Assembly: GCA_036362985.1 (NCBI GenBank) | Contig: JAYGXS010000001.1 | Location: 77,634,282 to 77,698,281 of the forward strand | Length of the DNA stretch: 64,000 nucleotides | Direction: 5' to 3' | Source of the DNA: Ligula intestinalis | Taxonomy: Eukaryota > Platyhelminthes > Cestoda > Diphyllobothriidea > Diphyllobothriidae | Shown: in pieces, positions 32,534 through 45,500 of the stretch | How positions within the stretch are numbered: position 1 is the first letter of the stretch | Layout: each line of letters begins with the position of its first letter | The notes under the pieces: model-generated | Database searches by the model: none | What the model was told of the DNA's origin: nothing | What the model saw: only the letters and a program-made list of their open reading frames with translations | Translations under genes and position numbers: made by a program

Positions 32534-35500
32534 GTAAGTAAAAACTAAGCTTTTCTTCAAATTCATATGTCTCCCCCTCATTCACGCATATAAACGACCA
32601 TATTTTCACTTTTTGCATATGTTGTTGGCCTGCGGTTTTTCTTTGGACAACTTAAGACAATGAATCACCGGATCCACAGAATTTGTAGAATAAGATTATA
32701 TTATGATATTCGAATATGAGCATTATGTTCAAGAAATATCTTACATTGAATCGGCATTTACCAAAGGACAATATTTATTATCTTTCATACGGTTATTTTG
32801 TTTCAGAAGGATGACGTTACTATTATTTGTTTTGCTTTTTCATCCGGCATCTTTTGAAAACTAAAATCATTTTGAGTGTGGAGCCATACTACGCAGTCTG
32901 AATGTAACCGAATTTTACATCGGATTGATTTCTGTCCAGGTATGCGAGACACGCTGTCCAAAATGTCCATTACGCAAATGACCTTTGAACATTCGTCATC
33001 CAAGTGCATAGAATATTTAATAAAGAATAAACATCAACTGGTCTCTGTCATAGAACAACCTATAAATGCAAAATGACTAAACCAAATAAGACGTACAGAA
33101 GTTAACATGGAAGATTTTAGCAAAATCAACTTAACTCGCAAAATAAGTAGAGAAAAATCGTCACATCACGATAGGCAAGCCTTATAGAATAGATACCATG
33201 CCCTATTTTTTTAAATCGTTTGATGTGGCTATAAATAAATACAGGATTTCCTTTTTATCGACCGTAATTTGAATGCAATTCGATGAGTCCTTGTTTTTGA
33301 GCGTCGAGCATCGAGTTCGACGATTTCCAATGTGTGCCTCACAGCATGATGAGGTGGGGACCGTGAGTTGCGTGCGAATTAGTTTTAAGTGATGGTAGAC
33401 TTGTGTTGCGTCCACCGCACTTTATCTTCCGTCAACTACCAGTGCTCGGTGTAAAGACAGGGCCTAGTAGACCGGAGACGCCTTCGGGTGCGGGTGGTTG
33501 GCGCGGCGTTCGTCTGCCTCTGCGCGTGCTACCACAGCCCCCCCCCCGTCTTGGGAATTTGTTATGATAGTGCAGCTCGGATAACGCCTGCCATGCCCTG
33601 GTCTAGCTCTCGTGTTAGTCCAGCGCATCTACCACATGGCCCGTTTAGGGAGCATTGTGCTCGTAGTAGTGCATAGGCGAAAGACGCAGCATTCAAGTTA
33701 TCACGCCTACTTATACCTATTAAAGACGCACCTATTTCGCCTTTCCCGCATGAAAGTTCTAGATTTACGCAGTCTTTGAAGTGTAACAGTTACTGCTTTC
33801 TGAATACTGATGGCTCCCTTTCTGCAATTAGTGAAATGTGCGTGTTTTTTTTTCAAAATCGATTAAAATTTCCCTCCCGCCTTTTTAAGTAGCGTCGTCC
33901 TCATATTTATTTAGCGGCCAGTAATTTGAGACTTTTCGGAAGCAATATGACCGGTTAATTGCGCTATCAGTGTTGCTCCTAAAATAACAAAATACTCCTC
34001 ACTGCATATTTGACTGTTTTAACGAGATATCTACCAGGCAAATTGCTAACGAGTTATCCGACTCTCTAAACTTGACTTAATAATCGTTAGTTGTTCATAG
34101 ATTTGTACTCACTTTCTTAGGTATTTAACTGAACAAGGTTTGCATGCCAACAGCGAAATATGTTAAATGTTTATTCAACGTCACAGGCATCCTGCAATGT
34201 ATCACGAGTTAACAGACCAAAATTGCCCTCCTCACTTTTCTTTTCGCCTGACGTAAGGCCGGTGTTGCGGAGTACAAGTCGATTTCCCGAAGACCTTCTT
34301 TTCTTTCATTATATCATCTCAGAATGCAAATTAATTTGCTAATGCAGACCACAAAATGCTTAAAGATTTGCAATGCAGCCAACATAGCTAGGATTTATAT
34401 GTCCAGAGAGGCAGTCTTTTCATTTATTCAGTCATGCCCGCCCCAGATAGCTCCATAAAGGGGACACACTAGCATTATAAATGAGTGCACTTCACGCTTT
34501 CCTATAAAATTACCCCTTGACATATACAAAACGACACATGTATTTTCACCGAAAAGGCCTGTCAGGTCACGCTGCAGACTGCAACGTGAAACGTGTTTTC
34601 AGCGACCGAAAAAAAAGATTTTCAGTGGGAAATTTTCTTCGTATATATAGAGCCTGAGTTTACTGCCCTTGTTTAGTTGTCCACTGATGACTGTGAAGTG
34701 TGGACTGGCAATGGGTGTGAGTTTCTTCTGTTTTAATTAAAGATTAACCTACAAACTGTTTTGTCGCAGAGATTCCACCTAAAGGTGAAGACTGATGAAG
34801 TGATCCATAAAGTAGTACAAAGAGCAACTGAGATATTCATGAGAATTTTTTAACTTCTCGGATATCTTTGCTCTCGAAAACTTCTAAAAAATCTTCCTTA
34901 AGCAGTGAAAAATCCTCTTTATTCAATGAGTGAACGATAAAACATTCTATTTTGCGCTTTCAGGGCTTTTGGCTAATCGGGATGCTGTCTTAAGGCAAAC
35001 AGAAGACTTCCAAACCTACCACCATGCCTTAACAACAACCTTTATTGGGTTAAATATTGTGGTCATATTGGATGTGCTTAAGAACAAAATACTCTGTTAG
35101 TGCGTGGCTTTAAAAATTATGACTTTCTATTCGCAGGCATTAAACGATCAGGTATGCCGTTATTCGCAGTCGTCTTTAAGTTGCAGCAAAAGCCATGCTC
35201 TTTTGGAAACCATGAAAAATTATGTCTCCTACTTTTCTAAAATTATTTGTCAGTGCAATCATGTGGGGCATCTCTACTTCATTGGAAACATGGTTTTAAA
35301 ATACCACGCTTCATATTTTCACACCGATACCAATTAATGACCCTGGAGTTACATTGACAGGCAAGAACTGAAAAGTTACACTGACAGATCATTGTTTTTT
35401 GAGATTGTTGCATTTTTAAGACGCAGAAATGGTTTTTCGTGTTTTCAGCATTTCATATTTCATGTCGTAGGCTTTGGCCTATCTAATGTTAGTTCCAGTG

Positions 35501-38500
35501 ACTGCGAAAATTACATTCGGATTAAAAGATGCCAAGTCACCAATGCCATTAGAAATAACTTGACTATTTGAATAACGTGTGCGGGATGTAACTAAAGTAA
35601 GTACTAGATGGCAAAGGAAAAATGCAGATGGACCCATTGAGAAGCCAAACCCATCGCTCCTAAGATGGGCAGTGATGCCAATTCGATGATATCTAGGTGT
35701 AAACCCTCAGCTGAAAACCGTGATCTAAATGTGATAAATTATTCTCGAACTGAAAACCCATTGGCAACTTGTGGATGCTCTGCGCCCAATAAATTGGACT
35801 TTTTAAACGACCCTGAAGAGGGTTAATCCCTAAAACTTTACTCTAGCTGGATCACTTCTTGCTCGAAAGTTGCTAGAAAGTTCAACGCTTAATACCGAAA
35901 ATTTGCCACGCTTATGCAACGGAAACAACACGAACAACGCCAGGGGGAGACCACTATGGGTCCCGCAACTCGCAAGTGTTTCAAACACAAGCACAAAGTC
36001 TATTGTTTGTGATAAAGGTATGGCAAATCCACCCGTCCAATTAGATCATGAGAGTTTCAGATGCCTCACGGTTAAGGCTATTAGCGAATGGGCAGAACAG
36101 CGACACTATTTTTTCCCAACCCGATGCCGCTCGAGGGCTTTTCACAAGCCCTAAAAATTTTCTATGGTCTCTATGCAACCTCTCCATCCTCAATAAGGTA
36201 CGCAGATACTGTGCAGGCATCTGATCAGTCTTCATACGACCTAATTTATAGCTTGTTTCAAACAGTTGGGGGAAAAGCCATCAGTATCCTTTGGATTTAT
36301 TTGATGGAAAAATTTCCTACTTCGGGTCTAAAACTTTGGCCGATTCCTTGCATCGTGTTTTTTTAAAGAAGGAATAGATTTCTCCGATTAAAGCACCAAA
36401 ATAATCTCAGTTTACTCAGGATTTATTTTCCTGTTTTATACTTACCTGGTACTTTGAGAACTCTACCCATTTTGCAAAATTTCCACTTCTTAGGCTGCCT
36501 AAGAACTTTACGAACGAGAGTTCTAACAATATTACCATTCTAGATCACTCAGTGGTTGACCATCCTAAAGAAATTCACAAATCCGCGTCTCGCGACCTTT
36601 CTCTTCGTCACTTGGTTCATGGGCCTCGGTTCCGGAATCGTGTTTAACTTCCTCTTCTGGCATCTGCAAGAACTTGGGGGCTCCCCAACCCTCTATGGTA
36701 TTGCTTCCATAATCAACTACCTATCTGAGATAGTTGCTTACTACTTCAGCTATCCGGCAATTAAACGTTTCGGTAAGACTTTGCATGCGTTCTGTGCTTG
36801 TGTCATTGGCTTTGGAGTCATTTTAGCATAAGCTCACATTTATGCGTAATTTGGGGGGGGAGGGAGTTTATTTTTTTACTATTCATTTTTCTCGCTGTTG
36901 CAATGCATGAACTTCCTAGTGGAATTAAGCAATTGTAAAGTACTTATTTTTCTAATAATGGACTTTAAGCTTGATTCCTCGTCAGTCCAGTTCTTTTGAA
37001 GCAGTTAGCTGGCATGACACCAATATTGCTCGCGACGCTTATCATATAAGAGACTGCTAAAAATGCTTCTTCCCACACCAGGTCATATCAAAGTCCTTTA
37101 CCTCGGTCTTTTGATCAATGTTCTCCGTTTCTTATACATTTCATGGATTGAAAATCCCTGGTGGGTCCTGCCTTTCGAGTTTGTTCACGGTAAGACTTCA
37201 TTACTGAGATGTGCGTTTAGATCTGCATGAACCGTTTTTGCCTTCTACCAGAGTGCATATGCACCCTTCACAAAGGCGGCTATTCAAAGAGTTAAGTATT
37301 ACGATTTACCTGCGCCTGGCAAAAATTCAAGAGAAAAAGCCTACCGCACAAATAAACGTTAGCCTAGGCCCCTGCTGGCGTTAAGAACGGCTTTACATCG
37401 GCCTACCGCTATAAACGGCGAAATCTTACCAAAACCGTTTTTCATATCAGACGCACATAAAATGTGGTCATGGTTTTTGGAGAGACATGCGAGTGGCACA
37501 CATTCCTGATTGTTATCATTTTAGTTGCCGTTAAAACGCGATGACAGCAGCTGACGACTTTTTGTTCCGTGGAAATAAGGATGAGCAAGAATAATTATTA
37601 TAATCCGTTGGGTACGGTAATAAGTACATTCCTGAATTATATTCCTATAGAGTGCTTACTTATTTAATTTAGGTAAGCCTACATGGGTGCCTGCAGAAAC
37701 GCTTTCAGTCCACCAAATGGGTGACCTTGCGGAACCTAACAGAAGACTAGACAATAAACGAAAACGGTGTAAACAGAAACTGGTGGTCTCATCATTTGAA
37801 GCAATAGGCTACTGGCCATAATAATTTTAGGAAGGAAAAGGAGGACGAATATTTGAGCCATTGACGACGGCATGGGAGAGGAGACGGTGGACGCTTTCCC
37901 ACCGCCTGGTGAGCGACCGGTAGAAAACCAACGAAGAGCTAAGAAGCTCACTGACAATCACCGTCTGATTTTTTATCCATCAGCAGATATCTGATTTAAT
38001 AATGCGGTGTGTGACGGGGGAGTAAGATGCCATTGAAAATGCATAGTCTCACAGCGATGGTCTAAGCGCTGTTCACTGGATTAGGAAAAAATTTAAGAGG
38101 CAGAGCTAACGCAGTGGACGGAATTGTTCCCCAAGCACATTTTCCTGGAAATTGTCAACAACAAAACTCACGGTTTGTAGCTGGAATTCATTTATTGAAT
38201 AAAAACAAAGCAAGAACAAATATCTTTTTCCAGCGTCCTTGTCGATTACTAGTACAAAACCGAGTGTGCGCTATAAAGGCCATTGGAAACCTTATATAAA
38301 ACGAAGAGTAATCAGACAATATTTAGAAACTGCTAACAGACAACCCTTTGTATGCATATGTTCGATGATTTTTCATACGAACAGCAGCGGCACCAACTAA
38401 AAGCCTACGCAGGTGTCCCATCGAACTCCTGTTGTTGAATGAGAGAGCTGCGAAGGGTTCGACTGACTATTGGGTTTTCCTGGGTTTCCGGTGTGCTTTG

Positions 38501-41500
38501 AAATATCAAGCTGCCCGAACGAGTTAAGAAAACGCTGCGGAAAAATTAAGTTCAGGGTGTGATAATGCCTTCCAGACGAGGTCATTAGATATATCAGCAG
38601 CTGCGTTCACTCCCTGCACCATTTAACTGGTCGGCTTCGACAGTGGCTGGAGCCTGGTAATGGGAATAGAGTGAAGTCGACAGCTCAGCGCATTTCGCTC
38701 ACTTTAAAAAATCCGGCACACTTGGAGCTATCCCAGTGCATTAAAAACCCTGGCTTTTAGGTTTGCCAACTAATGGAATAACTCCAGCACGCATTTGGGT
38801 AGAGTGACTGACTGGCAGACTGATAGGCCGGCTGCAAGGGCTTATTCTTTCAATGGACTTCAGACCCTTCCCATTCTTTGAGATCCGAGCTGCATGTGAT
38901 GATACGCCTAGAAGCGGCCACAGCTGCGCTAGCCTCCGTCCTATGTAAAAGCCCTGGCCATAAGCGTTTGATAGTGACGGCTTTTGATCGCTGTACTCAG
39001 TTACATGACAGGATGCTTCTCTTCATAGACTTTTGTCTTCCACCTCTCATAGACATGCCAGTCCTTCTATTGCTTAACAATTGCAAATTGTTTAACCTAG
39101 CTTGTTTCTGTTAAAATAAGACAATTAAGTCGAGTTGGCAGACATATCGAACCAATAAACATCTTTAATTTTTCAGAGGCATTAAGAGGGTAATATACTA
39201 CTCTTTGTGAGAGTGGTTTTGCATTAGAGGTTTTTTATTATACGTAGTCCAAACTGCAATTTTTTTATCATAATGAGAGGATAAGCAGTATTTCTAGGAG
39301 AGGAACATCTTACATCGTTTCTTCGCTAAATATCGTCTAAAAAACATGCGCGAATAGTTGGTGTTAGACAGCACAACAGGCTAACACTGCATCCAGTTTT
39401 GCACACAAACAAAATCCAGTATTGAACTGTAATTTCTATTTTGATAATGCCCAACTGCCTTTTGTGGTATCCATTTAGGGCTGACGCACGCTGGCATCTG
39501 GGCCGCCTGCTGCTCGTATGTTGCGCAGTCCTTCGAGCCGCAGTACCGAATTTCAACACAAGGAGTTCTTCAGGGCGTCAACCATGGTTTAGGCAAAGGC
39601 GTCGGAGCTCTCATCGGTGGAACCATAGTATCTGCATTCGGTAAGATCTGAAAACTTCTTTGCGCCGCAGGAACCATTCGCCTTTTTAGTCATATTCTGT
39701 GAGATTCCCACCTATCTTTTGTCTACTGGTTCAGAACACGGAGACAACCCTCTCAACATCAAGAGTTATAAAAGAAGGTCGTTCCTGAAAAAAATCGAAC
39801 GAAAATTATCAAGTTATTAATCAGCACAAGCTTTTGCCATGCAGGGGATCTGGTAGACTCCTAGAGATGTTGCAATTTAAGAAACAAAACACCCCAGTAG
39901 ACCGATGTGACGACCGAGTTTCTGCCTGTCATCCCTGCTGAGTAATCGCTGGTTATCTGAATGGAACTTTTGTTGGTTACGTGAATGGTAACAGGAAACA
40001 TATGCTGCTCATTTTTGTCGAAAGTTTTATAATTTTTCAATCTGAGCTGAGAACCTACTTTCGTCACAGCTCGCGGTATTGACGAGGCCTATTGCCGTGA
40101 CTTCATCTGGGGTCTCAGTCAACTTCAGTCCTCTGGAAACACATGATGGAATGAATTTTACTCCTATGGTTATTTCTATTGTTTGATCTATGCAAGGAAC
40201 GTAGCCAAGCTATATATACTGCAAAAACTTGCAGAATTATTGAGCATTTTGTCAAAAAAGGCAAACGACCCCATCCGTACCATTTTGACTCAAACTTGGG
40301 CACAGGGATATGCGCTGACGTGATTATTTATTGCGGCTCTTTAGTCCGGAAGGGTGAATAACTAAACCACCGTTGTTATATGCAGCGTTTTCAATTTTAC
40401 AAAATCAATATCACCCTGTCCATCATGCACACCATCGTTCCACATGAGTTTTTTACCTAATAGGTTCATTAATTACCTGAGGTCTAAATTATTGGGCTAG
40501 GGTATGACAACCATACACTTACTGGCCGCATTTGCAGATTTTCATTAAAGTTCAAGTCTTTTCTATGTTTTAATTTTCGATTGCATGCATGTACTGTCAA
40601 CTTGGACAGAATGGATTGCATTCTAAGTGCCTAGTAATCATATGCATGATTGGACTATTTTTAGGTCTGGTCAGTCGGCCTTAAGATGTTTATGAAGAAT
40701 CGTTCATTTGCAGTGTATAGCAGATGGGTTTGACCGTTGTTGGTTCTTTTCCTAATTATTGGTGTTTGAAAATATCGCAGCTAACTTTCCGGAATCTCAG
40801 GTATTCTTTGTTTTCCTCTGTGGATTCTATTAATTTCAATTCTGGTATTTTTTATAAAGAAACGCTTCGAAGTGGATGCAGCAATTATTAATACTGACCT
40901 CAGAGTCTACTTTTTTGACTGCACTTTCCTCAGGCAGTGGAATTGTAATTAGTAATGAATTAGACGTCAGAAAATTGCGTACAACAATAAGAGACCGAAA
41001 CGTGTTTTCCAAAGAAATACAACGTCCCGAAGTACTTGCAGTTTATTTCCTGGCAAGATAAATTTTGAATTAAAAGTGGAATAAACCTCACGAAACCGCA
41101 AATACCTGATCACATTTTTACCTGCTTAGGTAAATATTGAAGGTGTCATACTGCTGCATAATACTGCACTTGAGAACATGAGTTCTGTGGAGTTCGTTTT
41201 TCAACGAAACCAAGCTCTAACCTTAAAAGTGTGATGGTATAGTAGAACTTCAATGTGTGCTCAAAACAGTGGTAAGGTCTTTTTGAGTAGTTCTTTGTTT
41301 GCTGAGTTAGAGACAGGATGGTTGCTGTCTCAGAAATTAGTAGCAAGTTTTGGATGGTAAGCCCAAGGAGCATTTTTTCTGGGATGACAGCAGCCTTTCA
41401 AATTGTACTTTCTTAAACAATATAAAAATGCATTTTATTATGGTAAAAAAATAAGCTGTTGGACTTCTTCTTATAAGAAGCTGTGAGCTATAATTGAAAT

Positions 41501-42327
41501 CGTGCTACAGCAAGTCATAAACGCAAGTAGTTACAAGTGATTTATCGAGTAACCAATTGACCATGTATGCACATATGAAAATATATCCATTCATGTAGAG
41601 TCAGACAGTCATGCAGTGATTTCTCGGACTGAACAGCCAAAGCAGAAGAGCAGTGTGCATTGACTACTAAAAAAAGGAGTTCACAATAGAGGGTGACTAG
41701 GAAGAGTCAGGTCTTAATCGAGTATGTAACCGGCAACCTCTTGTATTTAGGTGCTGCCAATTTGTAATCGTGTGTTAAGAATGATGCCGGTAGGAAGCAA
41801 GATTTGAAAACACAAGTTTAAATGGGAGTGATTTGTGACTGTGCAAGACGAAAAGGACAAAAAAAGCAAATTTTTGTGAATTAACTGCGTAAAATGTTCC
41901 TACAATGAATACTGTCCCAAGTATGCGAACAAAGTTGCATGTGCCTGATTCCTAACTACACCATTATTCTTCCACTAAAGGATCTGCCAACTTGTTTCGT
42001 TCCTACGGAGCTGCTTCGGCATTTATTCTCCTTGGATTTCTAGCAATGAATTACTTTGTGCCAGAGGTAATTAATCAGGAAACAAAACCTGACGTGGATC
42101 CAGCAGCAAATGCAACAGGTACTGCTGCCACACCTGGGCAGCCTGGTAAGCCTATGAACGGCGGCGAGACGACCAGCTACCTGGACGAAACTACTTATCT
42201 CGCGCCTGGGGGAACACCTTTCATACCGGCTTCACGAACAATTTCCGCTTCACGGATGAATGAATTTGCTAGAGGTAAAGATTGTGGAAATGTTTACCAA
42301 ACAGTTAAAGAAAAATTACACAGTTAG
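31139..42327 (+). CDS. MFSD6-like: MFSD6-like major facilitator superfamily transporter (five exons)
   Basis: Joining 31,139-32,533, 36,544-36,772, 37,082-37,189, 39,479-39,640 and 41,981-42,327 gives 2,241 nt, that is 746 codons plus stop. All junctions are GT-AG and in frame (phases 0,1,1,1). The protein has a short N-terminal tail and TM1-3 at about residues 39-124 (AAFGSLFPLFSIYFKQLG, then FWSGIAERWKKGKF). A ~125-residue extramembrane loop follows, then TM4-6 at about 250-352, a long polar central loop, TM7-12 in exons 2-5, and a ~90-residue C-terminal tail. Blocks such as TLYGIASIINYLSEIVAYYF, THAGIWAACCSYVA and TQGVLQGVNHGLGKGVGALI are characteristic of metazoan MFSD6 membrane proteins; vertebrate MFSD6 is of similar length. 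The transported substrate is not established. The frame is intact in all exons, and it is the only clear host gene in the window. Confidence 0.9.
32534..36543 (+). other. Intron 1 of the MFSD6-like gene
   Basis: This is a 4.0 kb intron (gtaagt...ctag). It is AT-rich, with a C-run/CpG-rich island at about 33,410-33,680 similar in character to 25,216-25,760. I see no conserved exon in it; the open frames at 35,870-36,366 are not recognisable. Confidence 0.7.
36544..36772 (+). CDS. MFSD6-like: MFSD6-like exon 2 (TM7-8)
   Basis: It begins after ttctag with ITQWLTILKKF and ends in phase 1 at ttcg|gtaaga. An alternative acceptor nine bases later (cactcag, exon from 36,553) keeps the same frame and would drop three residues. 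It encodes FVTWFMGLGSGIVFNFLFWH and the next membrane segment. Confidence 0.88.
36773..37081 (+). other. Intron 2 of the MFSD6-like gene
   Basis: A 309 bp gt-ag intron. It has a G-rich patch at 36,852-36,865 and nothing else of note. Confidence 0.85.
37082..37189 (+). CDS. MFSD6-like: MFSD6-like exon 3 (TM9 and start of TM10)
   Basis: This 108 nt exon follows caccag and encodes HIKVLYLGLLINVLRFLYIS and ENPWWVLPFEFVH. It starts and ends in phase 1, inside glycine codons. Confidence 0.9.
37190..39478 (+). other. Intron 3 of the MFSD6-like gene
   Basis: A 2.3 kb gt-ag intron. I recognise no gene or mobile element inside it. Confidence 0.8.
39479..39640 (+). CDS. MFSD6-like: MFSD6-like exon 4 (TM10-11)
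   Basis: This 162 nt exon after ccatttag encodes THAGIWAACCSYVAQSF and GVGALIGGTIVSAF. It is the most strongly conserved block of the family seen here and is phase 1 at both ends. Confidence 0.92.
39641..41980 (+). other. Intron 4 of the MFSD6-like gene
   Basis: A 2.3 kb gt-ag intron, AT-rich, with no recognisable embedded feature. Confidence 0.8.
41981..42327 (+). CDS. MFSD6-like: MFSD6-like exon 5 (TM12, C-terminal tail, stop)
   Basis: It begins after ccactaaag, completing a glycine codon, with SANLFRSYGAASAFILLGFL as TM12. A Thr/Gly/Pro-rich cytoplasmic-type tail of about 85 residues follows. The stop is TAG at 42,325-42,327. Confidence 0.9.
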
Positions 42328-42526
42328 AAAACCTCCAATACAAGCTAAATTCCATTTTCTGCCAAGTGGCCCAGTGGGAACACAACTTAAAACTAACCAT
42401 CGACTGGTTAGTAAGTGAATTAGCATATTGAGGCCTAGGTGACTTTAAAAAAAAGCCTTTGGTCTTTGTGTTTCTCGTTTTGCGGACGAACTAGTCTGAA
42501 CAGAACACAATTTTATGCTCATTTGG

Positions 42527-42532
42527 AATAAA
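42527..42532 (+). terminator. Polyadenylation signal of the MFSD6-like gene
   Basis: AATAAA lies 200 bp after the stop codon and is the first such hexamer downstream of it that I noticed. Confidence 0.6.
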
Positions 42533-45500
42533 TAACCCTCGAAATTTTAGGGGTGTCCCGGATACTATCGAAAAGGTTATATTAGGAATTGGACTGGCAT
42601 TCAGAAAGATAAATCACACATTTTTTATGGGCTGGATTTTAGATGTCTTACAATATTTACAGCTTGTTTAGGCATGCTCCGAAAGGCCTTTCCCGATGTC
42701 GCAAAAGCAAGACGTCTGTTGTTATACCTTGTTAAAGTTCCGGCGAACTTAACGCACGACCTTGGAGTAAATCCTTCGGAACAAAACTTGACAGACCCAG
42801 TTCTGCAATTGATATGAAGTCCATTAGCTACTAAGAAATAACTGAACACTATTCAGTAACTGCCAATAGACAGTCGGGGTTATACAAATAAAATTCTGCA
42901 CCATAATGGAAACACAATTGCTAGGTGAAAGATCTGATGCGTTATTTTCGCCAATCTTGTGCCGGTGCATGACGCAGCCATGAGCGGTTCGGCTCGTCAG
43001 TGGGTCCCCCAGCTTTATCCGTGTTTTCTGGTGTATGAACTGTTTCAGATTATCTAATATGCATTTATTTATTTTAATAACACTTTGGTATAACATGTTC
43101 AGACTTTTGCCTAATGCGTTGGTGTCTCAAATAAAAAAAATAATATCTTCATATTTCGCAGGTTATCTTTAATTGCTTGCTCATATACTTGTTAGAAAAG
43201 ACAAAAAACATGTTAAACTCCTTCGAACTAATCTAACAATGCATTGTCCACCCACTCATCTGCATGGTTATTTAAAATCAAAAATTTTGAGCTAATTGGT
43301 GCGTCCTTTAAAGGAATAAAAGCTCTTTATTTCTTTATGCTCAGTCGCTGGAGCTGGGCTTTAAAGACCATTTCTTTATTTAGCTCTGCATTGCCACTTT
43401 ATATTCTGTCCGAAGAACGTAGTGATCTCCTTATATGTTAAACTCAATTAGATTTGTAAAAACTCTCGCAAATATTTGACCTACAAATGGGACCAAGGCA
43501 AACTGATAACAATAAAATGCCTCTAAAAATTGAATAAAACAAACTATGAGAAAGCGTGCGCAAAATAGTTCTTTCGAAAAGTGACCATCTTTAAAATGTA
43601 ATCCTTCAAATACTTCTGAACTAAATCACGTAAAAATTGTTTCTTTGTCTACGCTTCGGACTCTGTGAACTAATTGAAATGACCCCCAAGGAAACCGGGT
43701 ATAATCTTGTTAAGGAGAAATCGATTAAACAAATGCTCTTATTATTTCCATTTTACTTGAATTACTTTGGATACCGGAAAGACAAGCTATATAAACAGAG
43801 TTGATCTTCTTAAGAAATACTGATGCAGTTAGATACTGAAATTTCTAGAATTCTTGCTTGTGAAATGTTTATGTTTACAAACACCTAAACTGCCAATTAA
43901 TTTGTACATCGTGTTTTGATTACATAAGGAACAGCCGACGGAGGTCAACTTCCGGCCCAAAGAATGCCTTAGGCGCGGATATCCGAGAGAAGTCCATAGT
44001 TGCCCCAGCGCCACCGATAGAGGCTTGGGCTCTTTTGACTGGAGCTCCTTTACATATTGTCATCTACTGTAACCTCTGCTCGTCGTCATTGCAATTTCTT
44101 TTTGGTCCTTTCAGGCTTTCAGTAGATACTTCACAAACTCTTAAAAAACTCTGTTTATTCATAACTGTATACGCTGTCACAGCGTTTTCGTCATCTCTCC
44201 CAATTTATCTTTACCCACTATCGGGTAGACTACTCTATTTATTCTCTTCTATCTTTCAACGATAAGTGAAAGGATGCAAAGCTCCAATTTCATGCCTTAT
44301 TTTGGTTCTCTTTTGATTGGCCAGAAATGTAGGGGTTTCTCCTCCTAGAGGATATTTCAATTGTTGCTGTTTGCTCAGTATTTATCGAAGACGTATGCAT
44401 TTGGCCTGTTCAAAGTCTAGTGAGGAGTTTCAGATAGATGTGGACAGAAGAGAAAGATACGCAATAAAAATTCACGTGATAATTCGTTTCCATCAAAACT
44501 GTTGTCGCAGTAAATGTGCAATAAATTAGGCGAAGAGGTGTTGTAAAAAAGGTCGTACAAAGAGATTTGTTTGAAAGGTCTGATAATAAAAACGCGCATG
44601 GCGAAGTACTGAAATAAGTATGCGAGACGGACTTTAACGGTCTGAAGCATAAACCGAGTACTTGATAAGCGTTCTAGGTCAGCCAATCGTGTAGGTAAAA
44701 TTAGCGATCCCGTCACATCCAATCATTGCTGCTCATGTGCAAAATCCGCGTGCACAAGATTTTGATATCATGGGGGCTGAACTCTCTCAGTAAACGGTTC
44801 CCCCTCACACTACATGTACTGTGCGATACTGAAATTATCCACAAAACCGTTGAAGCTAATGTTGTGGCCATCCGCGAGTTAGGTAAACGGCCGTGGAAAA
44901 TACAAAAAAGAAACTCCTGCGAAGAAAGTGTTTCAAAACTCTCATTGAGTACAATTTTTCCGCACCTTATGCAACACTTTTGGCAGACGGTTGATAACTG
45001 CTCATAACCCTACGTTCCATGGAAAGTGAGATCGATGTTATGAAAATAGGCTGTTCATGTGCATCTCGTTTAGCGAGCTGCGTGTATCGTTTACGTCCTA
45101 CAAGGAGTCTACACAGCCGAAAACTTCCCATCGATTCCTTTAAGTGATTAAACGTTGAGCTTACCAGTCATGCTGAATAGTTCATATGGTAGATATGGTC
45201 GCACTTCATTTCGCCTTATTTACCCATCCAAATCGGAACATCGCTTTCAGGAAAGGTTCCATGCACTAAAGTGACCCATTTAACAAACGCATTCCATTAT
45301 GAAAGGAATTTGGAAAAAGAACCTAGAGGCATTTACCAAATTCCAAGAAGCATTTCTGGAAATATTCGGAGGTCACTTCATGCGGCCCAGTGTATTTAAA
45401 CCCCCTAAATTCTTCGGAGTAGTTATAAGGCCATTTGGGGGGAAGCTCTGTTGTTGATTCAACTGCACGGTTTATACCCTTCCCATCCTTTAGACAGAAG

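Noticed and set aside
33283..33310. cgatgagtcc phrase considered as a Schistosoma-type hammerhead
   Set aside because: No GAAAC core follows and no stem I pairing can be found.
35870..36366. Two overlapping ~90-codon frames inside intron 1 of the MFSD6-like gene, considered as extra exons
   Set aside because: They do not match the transporter family, and exon 1 to exon 2 already joins in frame at a family-consistent position.
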